A stretch of DNA of 64,000 nt from Mesorhizobium sp. (lineage in GTDB: Bacteria > Pseudomonadota > Alphaproteobacteria > Rhizobiales > Rhizobiaceae): the NCBI GenBank assembly GCA_004020875.1, contig SAPZ01000028.1, forward strand, positions 1 to 64,000. The letters run 5' to 3'. Of this stretch, positions 1-8,278 are shown piece by piece (the stretch's first letter is position 1; each line of letters starts with the position of its first letter). The notes under the pieces are model-generated. The model saw only the letters and a list, made by a program, of their open reading frames with translations, was not told the origin of the DNA and ran no database searches. A program made the translations under genes and the position numbers.

Positions 1-531
1 GCTTGGGGACGCTGCCGGTTCGCTGCTCGTGGCGACGGTCTGATCGTCCGGGCGCGGCGAGTCCGCCGTTAGTATCTCAGGATCGGCGGTTGGTTGCTTG
101 GCTGCTTCCTGCCCGGTCTCCCGCGTTGGCTGGTCCGTCGCGGGTTGAGGCACCTGCGTCGGCGGTGCTGGCTTGGAAGCCTCGGGTTCGGGCGGCCGCG
201 GATCCGCAACCAGGGTGACATCCACCGCGCCGGAAGGCTGGTTGTCGAGGACGCTGCCGGCAACATCGGCACCCGACCGATCGGAGCCCTGCGCCTCGAT
301 CGCGTCCAGGGAGTCGAATGTTCGGGCGGGCGCGGTGAAAAACGCCACCGCGGCAGCTGCATGGAGCAAGCCGGAGACGACAATCGCCACCGGCCATTTG
401 CGGTCTTGCGCCGACCGCCGATCCTGCGCGAGCGACTCGGCCGGCGGGATCGCCGGTTCACTGTCGGCGTCGGGGAGGGTGTCGATGTCCTGCATGGCTC
501 GCGAGGAGACCTGCGGCAAGCGACCCGACAT
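1..531 (-). CDS. TonB-like energy transducer, partial (C-terminus beyond left edge)
   Basis: The frame is open from the window edge to an ATG at 531; a second in-frame ATG at 495 is an alternative start and neither has a strong ribosome site. About residues 45-70 carry one hydrophobic segment (VAIVVSGLLHAAAVAFF type, with the His typical of TonB anchors). It is followed by a Pro/Glu/Ala-rich stretch with many PEP, KPAPP and PQPA turns, the usual periplasmic spacer of TonB proteins. The C-terminal TonB domain lies outside the window, so the family call rests on the anchor, the spacer and the context. It is on the same strand and just downstream of the hemin receptor, so it would supply proton-motive energy to that receptor. 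Paralogous TonB-like anchors exist, so the assignment is probable rather than certain. Confidence 0.7.
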   Translation of the reverse strand, partial: MSGRLPQVSSRAMQDIDTLPDADSEPAIPPAESLAQDRRSAQDRKWPVAIVVSGLLHAAAAVAFFTAPARTFDSLDAIEAQGSDRSGADVAGSVLDNQPSGAVDVTLVADPRPPEPEASKPAPPTQVPQPATDQPTRETGQEAAKQPTADPEILTADSPRPDDQTVATSSEPAASPS

Positions 532-627
532 TGTCAAATCAAGATCGGTTGCCGCAAGCAGCACCAGGCCTATGCCGGCCGGGGCTTGTGCAAAGGCGGT
601 CCGTGGCGGCTCGAAGCCCACTGCTTG

Positions 628-1062
628 TCAAACTCCAAAAGCGATGGCGGTCCTGGTCGAGGTCTTCAACGCGCGCATGCAGGCCGCCGGCTCGACGCCA
701 GCGCCGGCGCATTCGGTCGCGCTGTTGATCAGCACGCGGCTGAGCTTGCCGCAGTCGGCGCCGGCAAGGTCGAAGCGCGTGACCTTGGTCTTGCCTGCCG
801 GCAGGTCCTTGAAATCGAGCACGGTGAGGCGGTCGACGATGCCGGTCTCGTTGAAGAGCGCGATCTCGAAAGCCGCCTTCGACTGGTCGGCGCCGAGCGC
901 GCTGTTGACGACGAAGGTCAGCCTGCAGCCCTTTTCCGAAGGCTGCGCGGCGTTGAGCTCGAGACTGAGGGCCGGCGCGGACTGGGCCCACGCCGGCACC
1001 ATCGCAAGCGACATCGCGAACGTCGAGGTCAGCAGACGAAAGGATGCGATCAAGCGTTTCAT
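628..1062 (-). CDS. Small secreted hypothetical protein in the hemin receptor operon
   Basis: A 144-residue protein starting at MKRLIASF, preceded by GGAGG about 11 nt upstream; that site overlaps the stop codon of the receptor gene. Residues 1-26 form a clear Sec signal peptide ending AWA. The mature part has four cysteines (first at about residue 46), which could make two periplasmic disulfides. I do not recognise a named domain. It lies between hmuR and the tonB-like gene on the same strand with a gap of about 7 nt to hmuR, so it is very probably co-transcribed with the heme uptake genes and iron regulated. A role in heme or TonB handling is inference from position only. Confidence 0.75.
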   Translation of the reverse strand: MKRLIASFRLLTSTFAMSLAMVPAWAQSAPALSLELNAAQPSEKGCRLTFVVNSALGADQSKAAFEIALFNETGIVDRLTVLDFKDLPAGKTKVTRFDLAGADCGKLSRVLINSATECAGAGVEPAACMRALKTSTRTAIAFGV

Positions 1063-1069
1063 GTCTCGC

Positions 1070-3286
1070 TCAGCCTCCAAAGCGCATGGTCGCCGCCAGC
1101 TTCAGCGTGACGCCGGGCTCGTAGAGGACGGCGGTCGTGCTTCCGTTGAGCGGGTTGGTGTATTTGACGTCGAACAGATTGTCGGCGCGGAAGTCGAGCT
1201 TGAGATTGCCCGTCGCCTGGTAGCTGGCGAAGGCATTGACCAGCGTGAAGTCCTTGGCCACCGGATTGCCCTTGGGCTTGCCGTTGTACTGCACCTCGCC
1301 GCCGACGGTCAGCTTGTCCTCAAGGAAGCGGAAGCCAAGCTGGCCGGTTACCTGCGAGGATGGAATGGTGGCCAAGTCGGCGCGCTTGCCCTCATAGGAA
1401 ACGGTGTGGCCGTCGATGATGGACGCCGACAATCCGGCAAATCCCCAGCCGGCGTCGTAGACGCTTTCAAGTTCGAAGCCGTTGATCTTGGCTTTCGCGA
1501 AGTTCTGGTACTGGAAGCAGATCGGAATGCCGGGGCCGAACGGGCAGCCGCTGGTCGGGTCGAAGGGCGAGAGCGTCACGCCGTCGATATAGTCGTCGAC
1601 ATTGTTGTTGAAATAGGCGGCCTTGAGCCGCAGCGCGTCGCCAGCCTCGATGATATCGTTCTGCTTGTAGTTGATGCCGAATTCGACGGTCTTGCCGGTC
1701 TCGGGCTTCAGGTTCGGATTGGGCAGGAACGGGAAGCTGACGCCAGCCGGATGGTTGCCGCTGATCAGCGTCTCGGTCAGAGACGGCGAGCGGTAGCCTT
1801 CGGCATAGGTGCCGTAGAATTGCAGGCCGGCCAGGCCGGCGCTGTCGAAGGGCGAGACGCCGACGGTGATGCGCGGCGACACCCGGTCGCCCGATGTTTC
1901 GTTCTTGGAATCCTTGAGGCTGTAATTGTCATAGCGCAGGCCGCCAATAACCTCGAGCCACTCCCAGGTCAGCTTGTCCTGGACGTAGGCCCCGGAGACG
2001 TTTCGCTTGCCCGACGGCGTGTAGAAGCTGTCGCCGCCGGCGGTGCCGCCGGTCTCGACATTATCGCCGACCCAGTCGCCGCCATAGGTTAGTTCATGGG
2101 CGACACCGGCGGTTTCGAAGCGTGACGTGTTCCACATGTCGATGCCGGTCGTGCCGACGTCGAAGGTCGACAGCGAGCCGGGCGGCAGCACCACGGGCAG
2201 GCCGGTGGTCGGATCGAAGCGGTTCTGCGCGGTGAGCGCCGTCAGGTCGAGAACAGTCTTGTTGTAGGAGGCGTTGATGTGGAGGTCGAGCCAGCTCTCG
2301 GCGTCGTCGGTGATGTTGTAGCGGGCCGTGAACGTGTTCGACTTCAGATCGACGTCGTTGGCCGGCACGCCGCCGCTGGTCTCGGTCCAGCCGTCCTTGG
2401 AGCCGACCCAACCGAGCTTCAATTGGCTGTTTTCGGTCGGGCGTATGGTGGTCTTGAGCAGGCCGCTCAGCACGTCGAACCCGGTGCCGGCAACGGTGTC
2501 GCCGCCGCCGTTCTTGTAGTCGCCGTAGTCGCGGTAGACGATGTTGCCGAGGACATCCCAGCTGTCGTTGATCTTGTAGGCGCCGGTGGCGCTGCTAGTC
2601 CAGCCCTTGCCGTTGCTCTCATAGCGTCCGGTCAGCGAGCCGGCCCAGGTCTCTTCCGGCTTGAGGAAATCTGCGGCGTCCTTGGTGTCGAAGAAGACGA
2701 CGCCGCCGATGGCGCCGGAACCGTAGGTGTTGGCGACCGGGCCACGGATGACATCGACCGCCTTGATGAGCTCGGGATCGACATAGAAGGTCGATTGCGT
2801 GCCGTGGTCCGAGCGCTGGAAATCCTGCCTGGCGCCGTCGACGATCACCGCGACGCGGCCGAAATCCTGCAGGCCGCGGATGTTGATGCTCGAAGAGACG
2901 CGCCGCGCGTCGGCCTGCACGGCGACGCCGGGCACGCCGAGCAGCATCTCGTTCGGTGTCGTCGCCATGCGACGGTCGAGCTGCTCCTGATCGACATGGC
3001 TGGCGGAAGCCAGCGACTGGATGGCTGTCTCGCCGGTGCGGCTGATGACGAGGATCTTGTCGAGCAAGGTTCCTTCGGCCTCGGCCCTTTCATCAGCCTT
3101 CTTTTTCCGATCGGCCTGCTGGTCGGGTGCCGGCTGCGCGGTCTGTTGAGCTTTTGCGGTTGATAGGCTTAGCGTGATTGCCGCCGCTCCGGCCATCAAT
3201 ATGGAAATGCTGCTCGCCATCGATCGGAAGCCTGGACCCGCGTTCTTGCACGCCAGGCCCGTCCGTCCCCAAGTCACCAACCCCAT
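1070..3286 (-). CDS. hmuR: TonB-dependent hemin/hemoglobin receptor HmuR
   Basis: Outer-membrane beta-barrel receptor that imports heme using TonB energy. The hydrophobic leader MASSISILMAGAAAITLSLS is the signal peptide; a TonB-box-like DKILVISR follows, then a plug domain (NEMLLGVPGV, SINIRGLQDFGRVAVIVDGA, DVIRGPVANTYGSGAIGG). The barrel contains YRSPSLTETL and an NPNLKPE box, which correspond to the FRAP and NPNL boxes of heme receptors, with a His nearby. The ATG at 3286 is chosen because GGAG lies about 10 nt upstream; the ATG at 3220 directly before the leader is an alternative. It is divergent from hmuP, with TGA-N9-TCA palindromes between them, and followed by a small secreted protein and a tonB-like gene. 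Length fits the TonB-hemoglobin/transferrin receptor family. Confidence 0.93.
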   Translation of the reverse strand: MGLVTWGRTGLACKNAGPGFRSMASSISILMAGAAAITLSLSTAKAQQTAQPAPDQQADRKKKADERAEAEGTLLDKILVISRTGETAIQSLASASHVDQEQLDRRMATTPNEMLLGVPGVAVQADARRVSSSINIRGLQDFGRVAVIVDGARQDFQRSDHGTQSTFYVDPELIKAVDVIRGPVANTYGSGAIGGVVFFDTKDAADFLKPEETWAGSLTGRYESNGKGWTSSATGAYKINDSWDVLGNIVYRDYGDYKNGGGDTVAGTGFDVLSGLLKTTIRPTENSQLKLGWVGSKDGWTETSGGVPANDVDLKSNTFTARYNITDDAESWLDLHINASYNKTVLDLTALTAQNRFDPTTGLPVVLPPGSLSTFDVGTTGIDMWNTSRFETAGVAHELTYGGDWVGDNVETGGTAGGDSFYTPSGKRNVSGAYVQDKLTWEWLEVIGGLRYDNYSLKDSKNETSGDRVSPRITVGVSPFDSAGLAGLQFYGTYAEGYRSPSLTETLISGNHPAGVSFPFLPNPNLKPETGKTVEFGINYKQNDIIEAGDALRLKAAYFNNNVDDYIDGVTLSPFDPTSGCPFGPGIPICFQYQNFAKAKINGFELESVYDAGWGFAGLSASIIDGHTVSYEGKRADLATIPSSQVTGQLGFRFLEDKLTVGGEVQYNGKPKGNPVAKDFTLVNAFASYQATGNLKLDFRADNLFDVKYTNPLNGSTTAVLYEPGVTLKLAATMRFGG

Positions 3287-3368
3287 GCCCCAACTCCAGA
3301 TTTCAGGCTCGTAGCTGGCTGGCCAGGGGCTCGCTCGCATTTTTGATCATGTCCGGCGTCTTAAATGT

Positions 3369-3383
3369 TGACTCATTTAGTCC
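3369..3383. promoter_or_regulatory. Imperfect IRO-like palindrome in the hmuR/hmuP intergenic region
   Basis: TGACTCATTTAGTCC is nearly the TGACT-N5-AGTCA palindrome seen at 3407-3421, with one mismatch at the last base. A third TGACT half-site follows at 3394-3398. Clustered half-sites between two divergent iron genes suggest an iron-responsive operator, but this copy breaks the TGA-N9-TCA form and is weaker evidence than the next one. Confidence 0.35.
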
Positions 3384-3406
3384 GGTAATGCAGTGACTAG
3401 TAAACA

Positions 3407-3421
3407 TGACTATTCGAGTCA
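3407..3421. promoter_or_regulatory. Putative RirA operator (IRO box) between hmuR and hmuP
   Basis: TGACTATTCGAGTCA is a perfect TGACT-N5-AGTCA inverted repeat and fits the TGA-N9-TCA IRO-box form described for RirA in rhizobia. It lies about 66 nt upstream of hmuP and about 120 nt upstream of hmuR, where it could control both directions. A rirA gene is only 4.2 kb away. The six fixed bases would occur by chance about every 4 kb, so position and the longer symmetry carry the weight. Confidence 0.6.
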
Positions 3422-3486
3422 AGAATTTAATCGGCATTTTATGAAGCTTCGGCCGAGGTGGCCGTCACAGGAAGGGGACCGACCCG

Positions 3487-3693
3487 ATGAACACGCACAA
3501 TCCCAACGATTTCCGCTATCGCGTCCGCCGTCAGGACGACATGCAGATGCGTTACGAACGCGTGCCGCTGGCCGTGAGGACGCTCTCCAGCAACACGCTC
3601 TTCCAGGGCGAGCACGAGATCGGCATCGAGCATCATGGCGCGCTCTACCGCCTGAAGATCACCCGCCAGGGCAAGCTGATCCTCAACAAGTGA
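3487..3693 (+). CDS. hmuP: Hemin uptake protein HmuP
   Basis: A 68-residue protein of the HmuP family, with the family features RRQDDMQMRYERVPLAVRTL in the middle and an H-x-x-x-LYRLKITRQGKLILNK C-terminus. A purine-rich AGGAAGGGG ribosome site precedes the ATG. In rhizobia and Bradyrhizobium, HmuP is a small co-activator needed for hmuR expression rather than a transporter part; that is family knowledge, not visible here. It is the first gene of the plus-strand hemin operon and is divergent from hmuR, the expected arrangement for that role. Confidence 0.92.
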   Translation: MNTHNPNDFRYRVRRQDDMQMRYERVPLAVRTLSSNTLFQGEHEIGIEHHGALYRLKITRQGKLILNK

Positions 3694-3743
3694 CCGCCAT
3701 CGGCGGGCGATAAACTAACATCAGGCACTTACAGGTGAACGAC

Positions 3744-4805
3744 ATGGACCAGCGCGTTAAGCCGTCGCCGGAGGAAATCCGGCGGGCGCGAGAGGAAAAT
3801 CCGAAAATGCGGGAGCGCGATCTCTCGGCACAATTGGGCATCTCGGAAGCGGAACTGGTCGCGGCCCAATGTGGCTTCGGCGCTGTCCGAGTCGAGCCGC
3901 GCGTCAACGATTTGCTGACCGGGCTCGAGGCGGTCGGCGAGGTGATGGCGCTGACGCGCAACCAAAGCGCCGTGCATGAAAAGATCGGCGTCTACGACAA
4001 GGTCGTCACCGGCAACCACAACGCCATGGTGCTTGGCGAAAACATCGACCTGCGTATTTTCCCGAAGGTCTGGGCGCACGGCTTTGCCGTCGAGAAGCGC
4101 GACGATGGCGAAATCCGCCGCAGCCTGCAGTTCTTCGACGCGGCGGGCGAGGCGGCGCACAAGGTGCATTTGCGGCCGGCATCAAACCTCTATGCCTATC
4201 AGAAACTGGTGGCGAGCCTCGAATCGTCGAACCAGGAACCGACCGTCGCGATCCTCCCAAGCGCGGCGGAAGGAGAGGGTGGGACCCAAGGGCCGGCTGC
4301 CACGCTCGACGACCTGCGCGACCGATGGAGCCGGCTCACCGATGTGCATCAGTTCTTCGGCATGCTGAAGACGCTGAAGCTCAGCCGCCGCGAGGCGGTG
4401 CGCATGGTGGGCCAGGACTATGCCTGGCTGCTCGACAACCATGCCGTCAGCGCCATGTTCCACCACGCGGCGGCAGGCGAGATGCCTATCATGTGCTTCG
4501 TCGGCAATCGCGGCTGCATCCAGATCCATTCCGGCCCTATCAAGTCGGTCAAGCCGATGGGGCCGTGGATCAACGTGCTCGACGAGACCTTCCACCTGCA
4601 TTTGAGGACCGATCACATCCACGAGGTCTGGGCAGTGCGCAAGCCGACCAAGGACGGTCATGTCACCTCGCTGGAGGCCTATGACGCCAATGGCGGCATG
4701 ATCATCCAGTTCTTCGGCAAGCGTCATGAAGGCGAAGGCGAGCGGGAAGACTGGCGTTTTCTCGCCGAGAACCTGCCCCGCATTCCCAACCCGACCGCTG
4801 CATAA
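3744..4805 (+). CDS. hmuS: Hemin-degrading factor / heme chaperone HmuS
   Basis: Cytoplasmic HemS/ChuX-type heme-handling protein of 353 residues with two similar halves. The N-terminal half has REENPKMRERDLSAQLGISE and VMALTRNQSAVHEKIGVYD; the second half repeats the fold with LTDVHQFFGMLKTLKLSRRE and VRMVGQDYAWLLD. The ATG at 3744 is preceded by AGGTGA at ideal distance; an in-frame GTG at 3735 overlaps that site and is less likely. The linker between halves (about residues 160-185) is Gly/Glu-rich and poorly conserved in type. It lies 50 nt after hmuP and 11 nt before hmuT, so it is in the same operon. It would accept imported heme and pass it on or degrade it to release iron. Confidence 0.93.
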   Translation: MDQRVKPSPEEIRRAREENPKMRERDLSAQLGISEAELVAAQCGFGAVRVEPRVNDLLTGLEAVGEVMALTRNQSAVHEKIGVYDKVVTGNHNAMVLGENIDLRIFPKVWAHGFAVEKRDDGEIRRSLQFFDAAGEAAHKVHLRPASNLYAYQKLVASLESSNQEPTVAILPSAAEGEGGTQGPAATLDDLRDRWSRLTDVHQFFGMLKTLKLSRREAVRMVGQDYAWLLDNHAVSAMFHHAAAGEMPIMCFVGNRGCIQIHSGPIKSVKPMGPWINVLDETFHLHLRTDHIHEVWAVRKPTKDGHVTSLEAYDANGGMIIQFFGKRHEGEGEREDWRFLAENLPRIPNPTAA

Positions 4806-4816
4806 GGTAGGACCCA

Positions 4817-5710
4817 ATGCGCCTTGTTCTCAGTTTCCGCTCGGCGCTTGCGCCAATGCTCGGTGTCCTGCTTGCCGTCGCCATGCAGCCTTCCAGGGCG
4901 GAGGAAGGCAGAACCGTTCTTTCGGATACCTCGCGGATCGCCTCCATAGGCGGCTCGATCGCCGAGATCATCTACGCGCTCGGCGAGGAGGGCCGTCTCG
5001 TGGCCCGCGATTCGACCAGCACCTATCCCGAGGCGGCGGCGAAGCTGCCGGATGTCGGCTACATGCGCGCGCTCTCGCCCGAGGGTGTCCTGTCGGTCAA
5101 TCCGACCGGAATCCTGGCGCTGCAGGGCAGCGGCCCGAAGGAAGCGGTCGACGTGCTGAAGAAATCGAGCGTGCCTTTCATCGAGGTGCCGGACCACTTC
5201 AATCATGAGGGCATCCTCGAAAAGATCCGCATCGTCGGCAAGGCGCTGGGCGTCGAGGCCAAGGCCGAGAAGCTTGCAGCGGAGACGGATGCGAAGCTGA
5301 CGGCGGCGGAAAAGCAGACGGCCTCGATCAAGGAGCGCAAGCGCGTGCTGTTCGTGCTGTCGACGCAAGGCGGCAAGATCCTTGCCGCGGGCAGCGATAC
5401 CGCCGCCGACGGCATTATCAGGCTGGCCGGTGCGGTCAATGCCGTCGATGGCTTTTCCGGCTACAAGGGGATGACGGATGAGGCGATCGTCAGCGCCAAG
5501 CCGGATGTCATCCTGACCATGAAAGGCGGCGGGCCGCCGATCTCGGAAGACGAGCTGTTCGCCAATCCTGTCGTCGCCTCGACACCGGCAGGCGCGAACC
5601 GCAAGATGATCAGCATGTGGGGCAGCTACCTGCTCGGCTTCGGCCCGCGCACGGCCGAAGCCATCCACGATCTTGCCGTCTCGCTTTATGGCAACCAGGT
5701 CACGGACTGA
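4817..5710 (+). CDS. hmuT: Hemin ABC transporter, periplasmic binding protein HmuT
   Basis: A 297-residue class III periplasmic binding protein. Residues 1-28 are a Sec signal peptide (cleavage near SRA-EE). The mature start IASIGGSIAEIIYALGEEGR and the RDSTSTYP segment are characteristic; Tyr70 of the precursor matches the heme-ligating Tyr of HmuT/ShuT proteins. A long helix (about residues 145-170, KALGVEAKAEKLAAETDA) links the two lobes. An AAGGTAGGA ribosome site precedes the ATG. It sits between hmuS and the permease gene hmuU with gaps of 11 and 6 nt. It would carry heme from the outer-membrane receptor to HmuUV. Confidence 0.93.
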   Translation: MRLVLSFRSALAPMLGVLLAVAMQPSRAEEGRTVLSDTSRIASIGGSIAEIIYALGEEGRLVARDSTSTYPEAAAKLPDVGYMRALSPEGVLSVNPTGILALQGSGPKEAVDVLKKSSVPFIEVPDHFNHEGILEKIRIVGKALGVEAKAEKLAAETDAKLTAAEKQTASIKERKRVLFVLSTQGGKILAAGSDTAADGIIRLAGAVNAVDGFSGYKGMTDEAIVSAKPDVILTMKGGGPPISEDELFANPVVASTPAGANRKMISMWGSYLLGFGPRTAEAIHDLAVSLYGNQVTD

Positions 5711-5716
5711 ACGGCG

Positions 5717-6814
5717 ATGGCCGAACAGTCGATCGCCGGCGCAGGCAGGGTGATGACGGCCGAGGGCGACCGCTCGGCGCGGGCAAGGTTCGTCATCGCG
5801 CTTTTGTGCCTGGCGCTGGTCCTTTCCGTGTTCCTGTCGCTGACGTCGGGCGCTTCCGACGCGTCCGCCGTCCGCGTCATTCGCGACTGGTTCACCGGGT
5901 CCGTGCCGGTGGATGCAGCGCTTGCCGCGCGCGACCAGCTGATCGTCTATGACATCCGCATGCCGCGCGTGCTGCTCGGCGTGCTGATCGGCGCGGCGCT
6001 CGCCGTCTGCGGCGCGGTGATGCAGGGCCTGTTCCGCAATCCGCTTGCCGATCCTGGCCTGATCGGCGTTTCAGCCGGCTCCAGCCTCGGCGCGGTGGCG
6101 ATCATCGTGCTCGGTACCACATGGCTTGCGCCCGTCACGCTTGCGCTCGGCACGCTCGCGCTGCCGCTCGCGGCCTTCTTCGGCGGACTCGCGGTGACGT
6201 TGCTGCTTTATGCCATCGCCACGCGCCAGGGACGGACATCGGTCGCCACGATGCTGCTTGCCGGGGTCGCCATCAGCGCCCTTGCGATGGCGCTGACCGG
6301 CATCCTCATCTTCATGGCCGACGACCGGCAGCTGCGCGATCTGACCTTCTGGCAGCTCGGCTCGCTTGCCGGCGCGACATGGCCGAAGATCGGCACCGTC
6401 GGGCCGGTGATCATCCTGGCGCTGGCCGCGATGCCGTTCCTGTCGCGCGGCCTCAACGCGCTGGCGTTGGGCGAAGCGACCGCGGGCCATCTCGGCATTC
6501 CGGTGCAGCGGCTGAAATACACGGCCATCGTCGGCGTATCGGCGGCGGTCGGCGCTTCGGTTGCGGTCAGCGGCGGCATCGGTTTCATCGGCATCGTGGT
6601 GCCGCATGTCCTGCGGCTGGCGATCGGGCCGGACAACCGCTATTTGCTGCCGGCCTCGGCGCTGCTTGGTGCATCGCTGCTGCTCATCGCCGACGCGGTC
6701 GTCCGCACCATCGTCGCGCCGGCCGAGCTGCCGATCGGCATCGTCACGGCGGTCGCCGGCGCGCCGTCCTTCCTGTGGATCCTGCTGCGCAAGCGCGGCG
6801 TCATTGATCTGTGA
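5717..6814 (+). CDS. hmuU: Hemin ABC transporter permease HmuU (FecCD family)
   Basis: Inner-membrane permease of 365 residues with about nine or ten hydrophobic segments. It shows the FecCD-family signatures RMPRVLLGVLIGAALAVCGA and MQGLFRNPLADPGLIGVSAG near residues 75-120, and SGGIGFIGIVVPHVLRLAIG near residues 275-295, the region that contacts the ATPase. The start lies 6 nt after hmuT. There is a hydrophilic N-terminal extension of about 25 residues before the first membrane segment, with another Met at residue 13 as an alternative start. Together with HmuT and HmuV it forms the heme importer. Confidence 0.93.
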   Translation: MAEQSIAGAGRVMTAEGDRSARARFVIALLCLALVLSVFLSLTSGASDASAVRVIRDWFTGSVPVDAALAARDQLIVYDIRMPRVLLGVLIGAALAVCGAVMQGLFRNPLADPGLIGVSAGSSLGAVAIIVLGTTWLAPVTLALGTLALPLAAFFGGLAVTLLLYAIATRQGRTSVATMLLAGVAISALAMALTGILIFMADDRQLRDLTFWQLGSLAGATWPKIGTVGPVIILALAAMPFLSRGLNALALGEATAGHLGIPVQRLKYTAIVGVSAAVGASVAVSGGIGFIGIVVPHVLRLAIGPDNRYLLPASALLGASLLLIADAVVRTIVAPAELPIGIVTAVAGAPSFLWILLRKRGVIDL

Positions 6815-6821
6815 GCTTGCC

Positions 6822-7610
6822 ATGATCGAAGCGCGCAATATCTCGGTGGCGATCGGCGGCAAGCGCATCGTCTCGCATGTCGACTTCACGGCGCGGCCGG
6901 GCGAGGTCTCGGCGATCGTCGGGCCGAACGGGTCCGGCAAGACGACTTTGCTCAAGGCGCTGACCGGCGAGCTCGCCTATACCGGCACCGTCACGCTCAA
7001 CGGCCGCGACCTGTCGGCCATGAAGCCGGTCGAGGCAGCCACGTTGCGCGCGGTGCTGCCGCAGGCCACGGCGCTATCCTTTCCCTTCACCGTGCGCGAG
7101 ATCGTTCGCCTCGGCCTAATCGGCGGGCGCTCGGGCGTGCTGCCCGGAGAGGACGCGCGGCTGCCCGAGCGGGCGCTGGCGCGTGTCGACCTCGAAGGCT
7201 TTGCCGGCCGCTTCTACCAGGAGCTTTCCGGCGGCGAGCAGCAGCGCGTGCAGCTTGCCCGGGTGCTCTGCCAGGTCTGGTCGCCGGTGCTCGAAGGGCG
7301 GCCGCGCTATCTGTTCCTAGACGAGCCGGTCTCCAGCCTCGACGTCAAGCACCAGCTCATCATCATGAACATCGCGCGCGATTTCGCCCGGCGCGGCGGC
7401 GGCGTGGTGGCGATCCTGCACGACCTCAATCTGACGGCCCTGTATGCCGATTGGATTTTCGTGCTCTCTCGCGGCCAACTGGCGGCCGCCGGGGCGCCAC
7501 AAGACGTGCTCAATGACGAGCTGATCGAGAAGGTGTTCGACTGCCGCTTGAAGGTCGGCGCATTGCCTGCGGGAAGCGTGCCGTTCGTGCTGCCGCAGTC
7601 CGCGGCTTAG
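6822..7610 (+). CDS. hmuV: Hemin ABC transporter ATPase HmuV
   Basis: A 262-residue ABC ATPase. Walker A is GPNGSGKTT at residues 34-42, the Q-loop is in RAVLPQATALSF, the signature is LSGGEQQRVQLAR, Walker B is YLFLDEP and the switch His is in AILHDLNL. The ATG at 6822 follows the hmuU stop by 7 nt; the frame is open farther upstream, but that part only overlaps hmuU and carries no ABC sequence. The stop codon overlaps the rirA stop codon on the other strand by a few bases, so the two units meet tail to tail. It powers heme import through HmuU. Confidence 0.94.
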   Translation: MIEARNISVAIGGKRIVSHVDFTARPGEVSAIVGPNGSGKTTLLKALTGELAYTGTVTLNGRDLSAMKPVEAATLRAVLPQATALSFPFTVREIVRLGLIGGRSGVLPGEDARLPERALARVDLEGFAGRFYQELSGGEQQRVQLARVLCQVWSPVLEGRPRYLFLDEPVSSLDVKHQLIIMNIARDFARRGGGVVAILHDLNLTALYADWIFVLSRGQLAAAGAPQDVLNDELIEKVFDCRLKVGALPAGSVPFVLPQSAA

Positions 7611-8068
7611 GCTGCAGGGGCGCGCTGCTCCAGAACGTCGATGCCGAGCAGATGGCGCACATTCGGGCGCGCGGCGATCAGGTCGGCGATAGTGTAGCGG
7701 GAAAGCACGGCGAAGAAGGCGTTGAGCGCCTCGCGCAGCGCCGAATTCAGGGCGCAGCTGTCGACCAGCGGGCATTCGGCGGCGTCGTTCTCGAAGCATT
7801 CGGCCATGGCGAAGCTCTCTTCGGTGACACGCACGACATCGAACAGGCTGATCTGCTCGGCCGGACGGCCAAGCCTGACGCCGCCATTCCTGCCGCGCAC
7901 GGTCTCGACAAGACCGGCCTCGACCAGCGGCTGCAGGATCTTGAACAGAAACAGTTCCGACACCGAATAGGCGGCGGCGATCTCAGGGATGCGGCTCAGC
8001 CTGTCGGTATTTGCGGCGCAATACATCAGGATGCGCATCGCATAATTGGTCTGGCGCGTGAGCCGCAT
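7607..8068 (-). CDS. rirA: Rrf2-family iron-responsive regulator RirA
   Basis: A 153-residue Rrf2-type repressor starting MRLTRQTNYAMRILMYCAAN. It has an N-terminal winged helix (SRIPEIAAAYSVSELFLFKI, then VRGRNGGVRLGRP) and three cysteines in C-x7-C-x5-C spacing at residues 91, 99 and 105, the positions that hold the Fe-S cluster in RirA. In rhizobia, RirA with its cluster represses iron-uptake genes when iron is plentiful. An in-frame extension upstream (to 8143) lacks family sequence and is excluded. A TGA-N9-TCA palindrome lies about 80 nt upstream, which would fit autoregulation. Its position next to the hmu operon supports the call. Confidence 0.93.
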   Translation of the reverse strand: MRLTRQTNYAMRILMYCAANTDRLSRIPEIAAAYSVSELFLFKILQPLVEAGLVETVRGRNGGVRLGRPAEQISLFDVVRVTEESFAMAECFENDAAECPLVDSCALNSALREALNAFFAVLSRYTIADLIAARPNVRHLLGIDVLEQRAPAA

Positions 8069-8146
8069 GGTATCCTCGCGAAATATTAGCTTAAACCGAA
8101 TATGGCCCATAGATTGGAACAATTCCAGACTGGACGGGACCATAGC

Positions 8147-8161
8147 TGAATAATCGTGTCA
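8147..8161. promoter_or_regulatory. Possible IRO box upstream of rirA
   Basis: TGAATAATCGTGTCA fits TGA-N9-TCA, and its position about 80 nt before the rirA start fits autoregulation by RirA. The inner bases are less symmetric than in the hmuR/hmuP site (TGA-AT...GTG-TCA), so chance occurrence is possible. Confidence 0.4.
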
Positions 8162-8278
8162 ACTTTTTGCGCGGGCCGGGGCCGATGGTGGCCTAATTTG
8201 CCCTCCTGTGCTTCGGGCGAGCGTTTCGCGGGCGCAGGCACTAGATAGAGGCGGGTGCAAACAGGAAACGGCCTTTTC

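Noticed and set aside
4200..4310. Possible small repeat insertion in the HmuS linker
   Set aside because: The Gly/Glu-rich segment falls exactly at the variable linker between the two halves, the frame is kept and total length is normal for HmuS.
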